DNA of 64,000 nt from Paenibacillus tundrae (GCF_030812775.1 NZ_JAUSTI010000009.1:62001-126000); one strand, 5' to 3'. Numbered from the stretch's first letter, positions 8,632-16,356 are shown. Program-made: numbers and translations. The notes: generated by a model not told the origin, from the letters alone.

Positions 8632-8886
8632 ATGAGACCAATTATTGAATTTTGTGCTAACAATATGCATTTTGGCACCGATGAAATCATGGATCAACTG
8701 GAGGAGAATCCAGATTATGATGTGATTGAATACGGCTGCCTTAGCAATTGTGGGCAATGTTACATGACTCCTTTTGCACTGGTGAATGGCGAATTAGTCA
8801 TTACCGACAAAGTCGAAGATTTGTACAATGCCATCTTAGCCAAAATTGCTGAAGCCGATGCTTGGAGTGAGCTGGATCTCGATTAA
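8632..8886 (+). CDS. yuzB: YuzB family protein (DUF1450)
   Basis: An 84-residue soluble protein with several cysteines, including CLSNCGQC, in the pattern of YuzB/DUF1450. Function is unknown; the Cys cluster and its neighbours suggest an iron-sulfur or redox role (inference). CAGGTGAACTGAAATG provides the start. Its stop codon overlaps the convergent yutJ stop by three bases. Confidence 0.88.
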   Translation: MRPIIEFCANNMHFGTDEIMDQLEENPDYDVIEYGCLSNCGQCYMTPFALVNGELVITDKVEDLYNAILAKIAEADAWSELDLD

Positions 8887-9944
8887 CCGAGATGACGCTT
8901 GGACATCCAGAGCACACCGCTTTTCAAAATACGAGGCACACGTCCCATCATGGACGTTTTGCCCATCAGCCCAAAACCAGCCTTCTTACCGAGCGCACCT
9001 AACGTGCCGCGAAGCTTAAGAGGGTGTGGATTGGGCTTTTCACCTTTCCAAAGGGCATGCTGAATATGAGCGATCTGTTCACCCTGTACTTCTGCTGCTT
9101 GACCACTTGGAGCGTAAGGTACGCTAGCGCAGTCACCAACAACATAGACATCTGTATATTCAGGAATTTGATAATATTCGTTAAGGACAACACGGCCTTG
9201 GGGATCTTTAGTGACATCCAGATCCTGTACAACTTTGACCGGCTGGATTCCTGCAGTCCATACTACGGCGTCCGTCAAAATTTCTTCATCCCGATTATAA
9301 ATTCCATCTGCTTCAAGACGGGAAATGGCAATATGTCCACGGGTCTCGACCTGATGTTCACCGAACCATTCATGAACATATGCAGATAGACGTTGTGGGA
9401 AGGCGGACAATACACGTTCACCACGGTCGAGGATGCTGATATTCAGATCGGGTCTGCTCTCACGAAGCTCTGCGGCCATCTCTACACCACTTAGACCGCC
9501 ACCAACGATGTGTACTTGTCCATAAGCTTTTACCTCGCTGAGACGAAGGTACGTTTCTCTTGTTTTGCTGAAGCTCTGAATGGTGCAGCTAAATTCCTCT
9601 GCTCCCGGTGTGTTATGGAAACGGTCGGTACAACCTAATCCAATCACCAGTTTGTCATATTCCAAAGGGTCTTGGCCTTCAAATTCAATCTGACGCTGTT
9701 CCAAATCAATCGCTGTTACTTCTCCATAACGATACGTAACTTTTTCGTGAACTGGAAATTGGATGCGCAGGTCGTAATCGGATACGGTGCCTGCTGCGAG
9801 TGCGTAATATTCGGTCTTTAGTCCTTGAAAAGGGCTGCGATCCACCAATACGATTTGTGTGTCTGCTGGAATTTTACCTTCAAGAAGTTCTTTGATAATC
9901 GTGAGGCCACCATAACCGCCTCCGAGAACGACGAAATTTTTCAT
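8883..9944 (-). CDS. yutJ: NDH-2-like FAD-dependent oxidoreductase (YutJ)
   Basis: 353 residues of the type II NADH dehydrogenase/pyridine nucleotide-disulfide reductase family. The FAD-binding GGGYGG is at the N-terminus, the NAD-binding GGGLSGVE sits mid-protein, and the C-terminal FAD-contact block is DVYVVGDCAS. It probably oxidises NAD(P)H at the membrane surface without pumping protons. ATG 9944 follows GAAAGGAAG. It is convergent with yuzB and downstream of mqnE on the same strand. It is distinct from the YumB-type enzyme at 24011. Confidence 0.88.
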   Translation of the reverse strand: MKNFVVLGGGYGGLTIIKELLEGKIPADTQIVLVDRSPFQGLKTEYYALAAGTVSDYDLRIQFPVHEKVTYRYGEVTAIDLEQRQIEFEGQDPLEYDKLVIGLGCTDRFHNTPGAEEFSCTIQSFSKTRETYLRLSEVKAYGQVHIVGGGLSGVEMAAELRESRPDLNISILDRGERVLSAFPQRLSAYVHEWFGEHQVETRGHIAISRLEADGIYNRDEEILTDAVVWTAGIQPVKVVQDLDVTKDPQGRVVLNEYYQIPEYTDVYVVGDCASVPYAPSGQAAEVQGEQIAHIQHALWKGEKPNPHPLKLRGTLGALGKKAGFGLMGKTSMMGRVPRILKSGVLWMSKRHLG

Positions 9945-9994
9945 GACTCGGCTTCCTTTCTGCATCAGTCCCGTTAAGTGGGGCTGCAACCTGT

Positions 9995-10022
9995 GGAGCA
10001 GCTATGCTTCCATAGCTGCTCC
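9995..10022. promoter_or_regulatory. Perfect 12-bp hairpin upstream of yutJ
   Basis: GGAGCAGCTATG and CATAGCTGCTCC pair around CTTC. The T-rich tail (ATTGTTTTTATTTT) lies on the plus-strand side, where there is no gene to terminate. In the yutJ transcript it would be a 5'-leader stem, and for mqnE a possible terminator without a T-run. Confidence 0.45.
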
Positions 10023-10070
10023 ATTGTTTTTATTTTGATAATCAGAAAATATGCATTTCAAATTATAGAT

Positions 10071-10101
10071 ATCGTGCAGCACGATTGTACCGTGAGTACA
10101 A
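10071..10101. promoter_or_regulatory. Two adjacent palindromes in the yutJ upstream region
   Basis: ATCGTGC-A-GCACGAT (10071-10085) directly abuts TTGTAC-CGTGA-GTACAA (10085-10101). This is operator-like dyad symmetry 130-160 nt before yutJ. It is not an exact Rex site (TTGTGA-N6-TCACAA). Confidence 0.35.
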
Positions 10102-10242
10102 CCCTTGGAGGTTACTTTAGGAATGAGATATAGTCGAAAATGCTGACCTAGACAACAAAATTGTTGGAAAGAAGCAGCCGAGCTATATCCTACCTGAATG
10201 CGATTCAATGCTTGGGTTTGGCTGAAAAAGTATAATGAGCTA

Positions 10243-11349
10243 TTACTCGTATACTTGAATTTCGTTATAGAACGTATCACGCTCTACAGGGATGCGCCCA
10301 GCACCCTTGACTAACCAGATCAGCTCTTTACGAGTTAATCCTTCTGGCGTGAGTGCACCTGCAGCATGGCTGATCTTCTCGCGTACAATTGTACCGTGAA
10401 CATCGGAAGCACCGAAGCTGAGAGCCACTTGTGTTAATTGTGGACCAATATTAATGAAGTACGCTTTAACATGGTCGATGTTATCGAGCATCAGGCGGCT
10501 GATCGCAATGGTTTTGAGATCTTCGTAAGCAGAGTTACGACGCATGATACTTGCGCTTTTGCTCTTAGGCTGCATGGAAAGCGGGATAAACACCATAAAA
10601 CCATTTGTCTCATCTTGAAGCTCACGAATTTGAACCATGTGATTCACACGATCTTCGTAGGATTCAATGGATCCATACAACATGGTTGTATGCGTACGCA
10701 TGCCTAGGTTATGAGCAGTGCGGTGTACTTCGAGATAGCGATCAACATTGGCTTTGTCTACGCGCATTTTTTTGCGGTACTCATCAGACAGAATTTCCGC
10801 GCCGCCACCAGTCAAAGATTTCAGACCTGCTTTTTGCAGCTCTTGCAGAACTTCCTTAATGCTCAGACCACTGATGCGAGTGAAGAAATCAATCTCTGCA
10901 GCTGTGTAAGCTTTTAACGTGACATCCGGATATTTTTCGTTTAAAGCACGCAAAGAGTCGACATAATATTGAAAAGGAACATGATTATTATGCCCGCCTA
11001 CGATATGAAACTCACGTACGCCTGGATGAATATGTTCTTCCACATAATCAATCATTTCCTGACCGGACAACGTATAAGAGCCTTCTTCACCCTGGTCTTT
11101 ACGGAAATTACAGAATGCGCAGCGAGCTTCGCATACGTTGGTGAAATAAAGGCTCATGTTCTCGATGAAATATACTTTCTTTCCGTTCTTCCGCAGGTTG
11201 GCTTCGTTAGCCAGTTGACCCAGCGTGAGCAAGTCATCTGTCTCATACAGATAGACACCGTCTTCCACGCTCAATCTTACGCCGTTTTGAACCTTCTCGA
11301 CGATCTCGGCCATTCTTTTGTCTGTAAATGGTGTAACTAATGTAGACAT
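10243..11349 (-). CDS. mqnE: Aminofutalosine synthase MqnE (radical SAM)
   Basis: 368 residues, the usual MqnE length. The radical SAM cluster motif is C73-EAR-C77-AF-C80, followed by a TIM-barrel core with EFHIVGGHNNHVP. MqnE joins 3-[(1-carboxyvinyl)oxy]benzoate to a SAM-derived 5'-deoxyadenosyl radical, making aminofutalosine in the alternative menaquinone route. It is closely related to MqnC and F420 CofH-type enzymes; length and the CEARCAFC motif favour MqnE. ATG 11349 follows AGGAGGAATAACAA. No other mqn genes are in the window. Confidence 0.88.
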   Translation of the reverse strand: MSTLVTPFTDKRMAEIVEKVQNGVRLSVEDGVYLYETDDLLTLGQLANEANLRKNGKKVYFIENMSLYFTNVCEARCAFCNFRKDQGEEGSYTLSGQEMIDYVEEHIHPGVREFHIVGGHNNHVPFQYYVDSLRALNEKYPDVTLKAYTAAEIDFFTRISGLSIKEVLQELQKAGLKSLTGGGAEILSDEYRKKMRVDKANVDRYLEVHRTAHNLGMRTHTTMLYGSIESYEDRVNHMVQIRELQDETNGFMVFIPLSMQPKSKSASIMRRNSAYEDLKTIAISRLMLDNIDHVKAYFINIGPQLTQVALSFGASDVHGTIVREKISHAAGALTPEGLTRKELIWLVKGAGRIPVERDTFYNEIQVYE

Positions 11350-11461
11350 TTGTTATTCCTCCTGTTCTTAACCGGATTAAGTAGTATAGACTGTTTGCAG
11401 GGCTACATCAGTATGGTGAAGCTTAAAAAACCGCTAACTGGATGGATGCAAAAGCTCACAT

Positions 11462-11485
11462 AGAAAAAATGCGGTCAACAACCGC
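11462..11485 (-). terminator. Short hairpin with T-run upstream of mqnE
   Basis: Read on the minus strand, GCGGT-TGTTG-ACCGC is followed by ATTTTTTC. The stem is only 5 bp. It lies about 120 nt upstream of mqnE on its own strand, so it could be a leader attenuator or the end of a short upstream transcript. Confidence 0.35.
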
Positions 11486-11573
11486 CTTCTATTGTTAAAC
11501 TAACTCTTATTTACCCGGTGCAGCATATACTGCATTGTGCAATGGACTTATTGGTTCGAGAAAAAGGAGTCTA

Positions 11574-11654
11574 ATGACTCTATATGCATTGGGGACTGCG
11601 TTGCAGTCTCGAAATGTGAAAAAAATTACAACTCCAATTATGACCATCATCTGA
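11574..11654 (+). CDS. Possible 26-residue small ORF
   Basis: ATG 11574 is preceded by AAAAAGGAG at ideal spacing and is followed by 26 codons to TGA. The peptide starts MTLYALGTALQSRNVKK and ends in a short hydrophobic stretch (PIMTII). A GGGACTGC/GCAGTCTC hairpin lies inside it. I recognise no family. It sits in the 560-nt divergent gap between mqnE and erpA. It may be chance. Confidence 0.25.
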   Translation: MTLYALGTALQSRNVKKITTPIMTII

Positions 11655-11782
11655 ATAAGTCATGACAAAATATCGACATTTCAGAGCGACCACCTATCCA
11701 TTATAAACCTCGTGTCCCGGGGGTTCAATACGCTGGGAAGAAAAAGGAGTTCAGGAGGAACGCGGAAACGGGCAAACTTCAC

Positions 11783-11811
11783 TTGAGGCTCTTGACGGGG
11801 TGGAGTATAAT
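11783..11811 (+). promoter_or_regulatory. erpA promoter
   Basis: TTGAGG (11783-11788), 17 nt, TATAAT (11806-11811), about 100 nt before erpA. Confidence 0.6.
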
Positions 11812-11831
11812 TTAGGAAGAGTTAACGTAAA

Positions 11832-11879
11832 GTTGTTCAAAAAGTTCGCTTGATTACGAAGGATGTCTTTTTGAACATG
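11832..11879. repeat. Short copy of the TGTTCAAAAAG palindromic repeat, in the erpA leader
   Basis: GTTGTTCAAAAAG at the left and CTTTTTGAACATG at the right enclose TTCGCTTGATTACGAAGGATG. That core matches the inner right end of the long copy at 54074-54280, so this appears to be a deletion derivative. As RNA it would form a hairpin about 30 nt before the erpA start. Confidence 0.75.
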
Positions 11880-11909
11880 ATTATATATGAAAAAGGAGAG
11901 TGACCTGGC

Positions 11910-12266
11910 ATGATTAACATCAGCGAAACGGCTGCTGACCGATTGAAAGAAATGCTTGCACAGCAAGAGACACCTGGCATGTTCCTGCGTCTTGGCGTAG
12001 CACCGGGGGGGTGTACCGGATTTTCGTACGCCATGGGCTTTGACGATAAAGAATCCGATGAGGATCTCTATATGGATATTCAGGATATGAAGGTTGTCGT
12101 GGAGAAAGAGAACCTGAAATATTTGAATGGTCTCGAAATTGATTTTGAAGAGTCCGGCATGACCGGCGGATTCACCATTCATAACCCGAATGCAGTAGCT
12201 ACATGTGGCTGTGGATCTTCTTTCCGTACACGTGAAGAAGCGGGTGTACCGGACAAAGATTGTTAA
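11910..12266 (+). CDS. erpA: Iron-sulfur cluster insertion protein ErpA/IscA-type (YutM)
   Basis: A 118-residue A-type carrier. Three conserved cysteines, C35 in GGCTGFSY and C99/C101 in CGCGSSF, bind the cluster passed to target enzymes. ATG 11910 follows AAAAAGGAG. Monocistronic, with its own promoter, a palindromic repeat in the leader and a strong terminator. The related Fe-S gene yutI lies in the same neighbourhood. Confidence 0.94.
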   Translation: MINISETAADRLKEMLAQQETPGMFLRLGVAPGGCTGFSYAMGFDDKESDEDLYMDIQDMKVVVEKENLKYLNGLEIDFEESGMTGGFTIHNPNAVATCGCGSSFRTREEAGVPDKDC

Positions 12267-12282
12267 GATTTAGTTTAATCAT

Positions 12283-12323
12283 ACCTCTATGGCGCAGTTC
12301 AACTGCGCTGTAGAGGTTTTTTT
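12283..12323 (+). terminator. erpA terminator
   Basis: ACCTCTATGGCGCAG pairs with CTGCGCTGTAGAGGT around TTCAA and is followed by seven T residues. Confidence 0.93.
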
Positions 12324-12329
12324 GTATGC

Positions 12330-12358
12330 AAAAAAACGATGCCCCTTTAAGACATCGG
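12330..12358 (-). terminator. Terminator of the 105-residue gene
   Basis: On the minus strand CGATGTC and GGCATCG can pair and are followed by TTTTTTT (A-run at 12330-12336). Confidence 0.6.
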
Positions 12359-12376
12359 TATACGTACACGATTTTT

Positions 12377-12694
12377 TTACTCGCCAGAAACAGCATGCTC
12401 AAGCTCTTGTATAAAGAGTTCCTCGACAACCGCCTCAATATAATCTTCATTCTCTTCAGCCTCATCCAATATATCTGATGAAAATAGAACGAAGGAAAAG
12501 TCTCCAACTGTAATCTCCCAGGTGTGAGGCGAAGTTTCTTCCCTGCGGTCAACCGTTGCTTGAGTACCCGTCTGAATTAATCGCTCAATCAGATGATGGA
12601 GGGTGGTATCTATCTTTTGAATAAGTGCTTCAGTGGAAATAGCGGAACGATTCGCCTGTCTTAAGATCATGGCGACTTGATCTTCAAAGCTCAT
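12377..12694 (-). CDS. Small acidic protein of unknown function
   Basis: 105 residues, no signal peptide or membrane segment, strongly acidic in the C-terminal half (DEAEENEDYIEAVVEE). I recognise no family. AGAAGGAG lies about 9 nt before ATG 12694, and a terminator follows, so it is probably expressed. Convergent with erpA. Confidence 0.7.
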   Translation of the reverse strand: MSFEDQVAMILRQANRSAISTEALIQKIDTTLHHLIERLIQTGTQATVDRREETSPHTWEITVGDFSFVLFSSDILDEAEENEDYIEAVVEELFIQELEHAVSGE

Positions 12695-12871
12695 ATACCT
12701 CAGCTCCTTCTCAACAAGTTACTGCTCGATGTAGGTTAAGTTAATTAGTAATTACAGACACGTATATTCGACATACTAAAGACAATCCCTTCTTCTATAT
12801 ATGGAAAGCAATGTTTCGGGGAAGTGAGAAAAGAACAATATTTTTTTGTTCAAATAATGAAATTTAGGGGA

Positions 12872-12904
12872 TTGACAAGATTAGTTGTAACAACTATAGT
12901 TACA
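12872..12904 (+). promoter_or_regulatory. Promoter overlapped by operator-like dyads (YwnB-like gene)
   Basis: TTGACA (12872-12877), 17 nt, TATAGT (12895-12900) is a near-consensus promoter. A palindrome TAGTTGT-A-ACAACTA (12882-12896) fills the spacer, and TGTAAC-N7-GTTACA (12886-12904) overlaps the -10. This arrangement suits repression by a MarR/DUF24-type thiol- or quinone-sensing regulator, which is not encoded nearby. Confidence 0.6.
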
Positions 12905-12949
12905 TTATGAGTTTTTAGAAAACAAAACATAGCTGAAGGAGAGATTATC

Positions 12950-13591
12950 ATGAAAATTGGAATTATCGGTGCAACGGGTAAAGCAGGAAGTGTAATTTTG
13001 AAAGAAGCAGTCGACAGAGGGCATGAAGTAACAGCAATCGTTCGTAATGCAGCGAAGGTGGAAGACAAGTCCCTTAACGTTTTGGAAAAAGAAGTTTTTG
13101 ATCTTACTGCTGAGGATATCAAAGGATTTGACGTTATCGTTAACGCATTCGGTGCAGCTCCAGGACAGGAACATCGCCATGTTGAAGCAGGACAAGCGTT
13201 GATCAATATTTTGAAGGATGCGCCTAATACGCGTCTAATCGTTGTAGGTGGTGCAGGAAGTCTGTTCACAGACGAGTCCAAAACATTGCGCGTATTTGAA
13301 TCACCAGGTTTCCCTGATGCATACAAAGCGACAGCTACAAACCAAGGCCAAAACCTGCTGGATCTGCAAGCATCCACTGGTATTCAATGGACTTTCCTGA
13401 GCCCGGCTGGATTCTTCAACCCAGAAGGCGTTCGTACAGGTAAGTATCAAGCAGGTAATGATGTAATTCTTGTTAACAGCGAAGGCAATAGCTATATTAG
13501 CTATGCAGACTATGCTATTGCATTGGTAGATGAGATTGAGAATCCGCAACACAAAAACGAACGCTTTACTGTAGTTGGCGAAGCGAAGTAA
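12950..13591 (+). CDS. NAD(P)-binding atypical SDR (YwnB-like)
   Basis: 213 residues. The N-terminal Rossmann motif GATGKAGS and the later VVGGAGS block match NmrA/YwnB-type NAD(P)H-binding proteins, often annotated as NAD(P)H-quinone or flavin reductase-like. The catalytic YxxxK is not obvious. AAGGAGAG precedes ATG 12950. It is a single gene under a strong promoter with operator-like dyads, which suggests induction by a specific stress (inference). Confidence 0.85.
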   Translation: MKIGIIGATGKAGSVILKEAVDRGHEVTAIVRNAAKVEDKSLNVLEKEVFDLTAEDIKGFDVIVNAFGAAPGQEHRHVEAGQALINILKDAPNTRLIVVGGAGSLFTDESKTLRVFESPGFPDAYKATATNQGQNLLDLQASTGIQWTFLSPAGFFNPEGVRTGKYQAGNDVILVNSEGNSYISYADYAIALVDEIENPQHKNERFTVVGEAK

Positions 13592-13608
13592 TAGGTGATT
13601 TGACAAAT

Positions 13609-13646
13609 AAACGGACGCCAGTCGTGTAAGAATTGGCGTCCGTTTT
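13609..13646. terminator. Bidirectional terminator
   Basis: AAACGGACGCCA (13609-13620) pairs with TGGCGTCCGTTTT (13634-13646) between two convergent genes. Confidence 0.88.
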
Positions 13647-13652
13647 ACTACG

Positions 13653-14297
13653 TTATGAACTTGGTGCTCTATAGTCCGGATTATGCTGAACATAACCTCT
13701 ATCTGGCTGATCGATACTTGTGTCACCATCACCATCTCTAAAATAACTTTCTACATGGGTGCCGTCTGCCTTAGTGTACCCCTCGACCTGATGAGGCGTT
13801 ACGTCGTGTGTATTCGGGTTCTCTATGAGTTCTACCGATTCGGCACTCTCCATACCATCAACACCATCAATCGCGTCGACCAATCCTATAGCTAATGTAG
13901 TCACGGCTGCAGCAGCAATCAGATTTTTGGCTCCAATCTTAGCTCTGTCCATGTCCTCGTCTTTTAAGCCTACGACGACATCCTTGCCACCTTTATACAC
14001 ATACTTCGCTGATATAACTACACCTTTTGCTGTATGAGTGACAGCATCTCCGAGATCCGAAAGTCCGGTATCTATGACCGTTTGATCTTTTCGAATGGCA
14101 CCACTAGCAAGATCGTATGTACCACTGACTAATTGACCAACTGTTTTTCCAGTGTTTATTGTAGCTTTTTCTACACCGTTCCCGATTTCTTTGATATACG
14201 AACTACCCGCAATCTCGCCGACAACTCTCACGCTGCCGCCAAGCACTTTGCCAGTTACTTCTCCAGCAAACTGACCCAGTCCTTTTAAAAAACTCAT
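13653..14297 (-). CDS. Hypothetical Gly/Val-rich protein
   Basis: 214 residues, no signal peptide. The N-terminal 130 residues are rich in Gly, Val and Ala (GEVTGKVLGGSVRVVGEIAGSS, and AAAAVTTLAIGLVDAI, a possible membrane-associated helix). The C-terminus carries VEGYTKADGTHVESYFRDGDGD, which resembles the GY-x-R-x-DGT-x-V motif seen at the ends of various Firmicutes secreted or polymorphic proteins. I cannot name a function. Weak ribosome site before ATG 14297. Monocistronic. Confidence 0.65.
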   Translation of the reverse strand: MSFLKGLGQFAGEVTGKVLGGSVRVVGEIAGSSYIKEIGNGVEKATINTGKTVGQLVSGTYDLASGAIRKDQTVIDTGLSDLGDAVTHTAKGVVISAKYVYKGGKDVVVGLKDEDMDRAKIGAKNLIAAAAVTTLAIGLVDAIDGVDGMESAESVELIENPNTHDVTPHQVEGYTKADGTHVESYFRDGDGDTSIDQPDRGYVQHNPDYRAPSS

Positions 14298-14415
14298 CCA
14301 TTTTCCCCATCTCTAAAATAAGGTTAACGCATACTTCATTTCTCTTTATTTTATTATACTCACTCTATGTAAATGTAAAAACTATTTTTAATCTGTGATC
14401 GACTCAACATGGATT

Positions 14416-14638
14416 GCAGAAGTAGCCATGAGCAGCAACGTAGTGGAGGGGACGGAATTGATTCTGGAGAAGCGGAGCGGTCGCTTAAAGCTTTCTGCAA
14501 GAAAGCTACATCGGAAGCATAAGCTGTCCCCGGATTTCCCCCTTACGAGGGGAATTCAAGAAATCCGGAGACAACCAGCGATCGGAAGAACGATCCGTCC
14601 CCGGAACGCCACCATGCAGCTCCAACTCCTACTTCTGC
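14416..14638. repeat. Structured intergenic element with nested inverted repeats
   Basis: The outer arms are GCAGAAGTAG (14416-14425) and CTACTTCTGC (14629-14638). A second pair is GGGGACGGA (14448-14456) and TCCGTCCCC (14594-14602). Inside are at least two independent hairpins: AGCTTTCT/AGAAAGCT (14489-14507) and CCGGATTT/AAATCCGG (14530-14568), the latter holding CCCC/GGGG. Composition (GA-rich, high GC) differs from the surrounding DNA. It lacks a convincing gene and ends 9 nt from the ganB stop codon. It looks like a miniature mobile or structured-RNA repeat. Confidence 0.7.
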
Positions 14639-14647
14639 TCCCGTGGC

Positions 14648-15697
14648 TTAGTCGATAAACCCTTCCATGATTATGGTTGGCACACCATTAGCCTGCCAAG
14701 CGCCTTTGCCGTAGCCACTGTTATACCCTGGTGTGGCCTGAGGCTCCCAGTAGAACACACCTTTACCTTTGCCATTCGGCAAATTGCGAATTTGATTTTT
14801 CATTGATGCCACAAAACTCTTTCCAATTGCCGGTTGATTGTTATCCATACCGATTTCAGAGATCATGATCTCCTTACCATAACGAGTAATCAGATTTTTG
14901 GCATTGTTTATTGTATTGGTTACTGCCGTATTCCATCCGGATGGAGAAGGGTATAGGGACATAGCAATCATGTCAAAATTAGCACCGTTGCTGATCAGAC
15001 CTCCAATATTCCATACATACAGATTATTGTCGTCCCCATTGGCGAGATGAACCACTGTTTTGGTGCCGTTACTAATGGATTTTACAGCGTTATGACCTGT
15101 ATTCACAAGCCATGCGTAGTTTTTCATATTGTTGGAGGCTTTGCCATCCTCCCATAACATACCGTTATTCGTTTCATTTCCGATCTGTACCCAGTCAGGA
15201 GTCACACCCTTGCTTTGCATCGTAGTCATTACATCGCGTGTATGATTCCAGACAGCGTCCATCAGCTGTTGGAAGGTATAGTTTTTCCACGCAGCCGGTT
15301 TGGTCTGTTTGCCCGGGTCTGCCCAAGAATCACTGTAGTGTAACGTCAACATCACGCTCATACCAGCATTTTTGGCACGTTGTGCCAGAGAAGCAGCACG
15401 ATCCTTATTCATGTAACCGTTACCATAATCGTTCGAAGGATTAACGAATACACGGATGCGGACCGAATTGATCTGATAATCTTTTTTCAAAATATCAATG
15501 ATGTCTCGCTGAACACCGTTCTTATCTTTCCATTTGTAACCTTGGGCTTCCATACCAGGAACCCAGCTAATATCCGCGCCTTTGGCAAAACTAGGTGCCG
15601 CGCTAACTTGTTGACCAGCAGGCAGCATAATAGAGGTGAATAACAGCACAAAAGCCAAAGCGATGGATGTTTTGAAACCCCTTACAAATCTAAACAT
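14648..15697 (-). CDS. ganB: Secreted arabinogalactan endo-beta-1,4-galactanase (GH53)
   Basis: 349 residues with a Sec signal peptide ending near QQVSAAP. The mature TIM barrel starts FAKGADISWVPGMEAQGY, the usual GH53 opening. The catalytic pair is visible: acid/base E175 in IGNETNNG and nucleophile E281 in ISEIGMD. It cleaves beta-1,4-galactan side chains of pectin outside the cell. ATG 15697 follows AAGGAGGG. No ganPQ importer or GH42 gene is adjacent, so it is an isolated secreted enzyme. Confidence 0.94.
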   Translation of the reverse strand: MFRFVRGFKTSIALAFVLLFTSIMLPAGQQVSAAPSFAKGADISWVPGMEAQGYKWKDKNGVQRDIIDILKKDYQINSVRIRVFVNPSNDYGNGYMNKDRAASLAQRAKNAGMSVMLTLHYSDSWADPGKQTKPAAWKNYTFQQLMDAVWNHTRDVMTTMQSKGVTPDWVQIGNETNNGMLWEDGKASNNMKNYAWLVNTGHNAVKSISNGTKTVVHLANGDDNNLYVWNIGGLISNGANFDMIAMSLYPSPSGWNTAVTNTINNAKNLITRYGKEIMISEIGMDNNQPAIGKSFVASMKNQIRNLPNGKGKGVFYWEPQATPGYNSGYGKGAWQANGVPTIIMEGFID

Positions 15698-15828
15698 TAC
15701 AAAATCCCTCCTTGTATTGGGTATCTAAGATACGTCCTAATTATAGTGGGGGTGGATTGTTAAACTATAGGGTTTATTTCCAATATTTTGGTTGTTTTCT
15801 CAACTTCTCTACGAAAAAAAGGCAAACA

Positions 15829-15987
15829 AAAAGCCGTCCGAAGACGGCTTTTCTACCCGTGGCGCTTTTTGAAACATTGATCCGTATCCCGCGCCTCCAA
15901 CTAGGCTCTTTTATTTTGAGCTAGTGGATCGGGTAAGGGACACGTTCAACATGTGATTAGAAATGTTGACGCACCTCCTTTCCTTGT
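15829..15987 (-). ncRNA. Candidate structured RNA with three-way junction and terminator
   Basis: Read on the minus strand. A -10-like TATACT (15999-15994) precedes a segment whose parts can fold as follows: P1 TACCCG (15935-15930) with CGGGTA (15859-15854), enclosing P2, with a CTAG core and CTC/GAG (15927-15918 with 15908-15897), and P3 GGCGC/GCGCC (15895-15891 with 15865-15861). A strong terminator follows directly: AAAAGCCGTC-TTCG-GACGGCTTTT (15852-15829). A TCAACAT/ATGTTGA hairpin and an AGGAGG lie near the 5' end. It could be a small RNA, or a leader controlling ganB 130 nt downstream. It matches no riboswitch class I can recall. Confidence 0.5.
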
Positions 15988-16128
15988 GGCAAGAGTATAC
16001 AACACTTTGTTTCGGAAAGCTAGTCTTTTTATCATCTTTTTTTAGGAAATATTCCAAATATCTGCTATGTTTCACATAGTGTCTAATGACACCAATGGCA
16101 ATCTAATGGTGACCCATTTAACGAAGTA

Positions 16129-16356
16129 TTATTTCTCCGTTTGGAACATCGTAATATCGCGCGCATAATGACTCTTTGTACCATTATCATTGCGAATACG
16201 TACACTCTCTTCACTAATGCGTTCGACGATTCCCCGACCAACCTCACAGTATACACCTGCTGGATCCTCTTGCCATGCTGTTACGACACATTGGGAGAGG
16301 GCAGCAGTGAAAAATTCTATATTTTTTTGTAACGTTCTTGGTTTGTTCGATTTCAT
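16129..16356 (-). CDS. Small conserved-looking hypothetical protein
   Basis: 75 residues, soluble. A compact beta-rich segment (CVVTAWQEDPAGVYCEVGRGIVERISEESVRIRND) suggests a small SH3-like or barrel domain. No family recognised. TAAAGGAG precedes ATG 16356. Divergent from ppk. Confidence 0.65.
   Translation of the reverse strand: MKSNKPRTLQKNIEFFTAALSQCVVTAWQEDPAGVYCEVGRGIVERISEESVRIRNDNGTKSHYARDITMFQTEK

Noticed and set aside
11792..11811. TTGACG-TATAAT as the erpA promoter
   Set aside because: The spacer is only 8 nt; TTGAGG at 11783 gives the correct 17 nt.
15829..15987. c-di-GMP (GEMM) or other known riboswitch before ganB
   Set aside because: Core motifs of the classes I can recall are absent; listed instead as an unclassified structured RNA.
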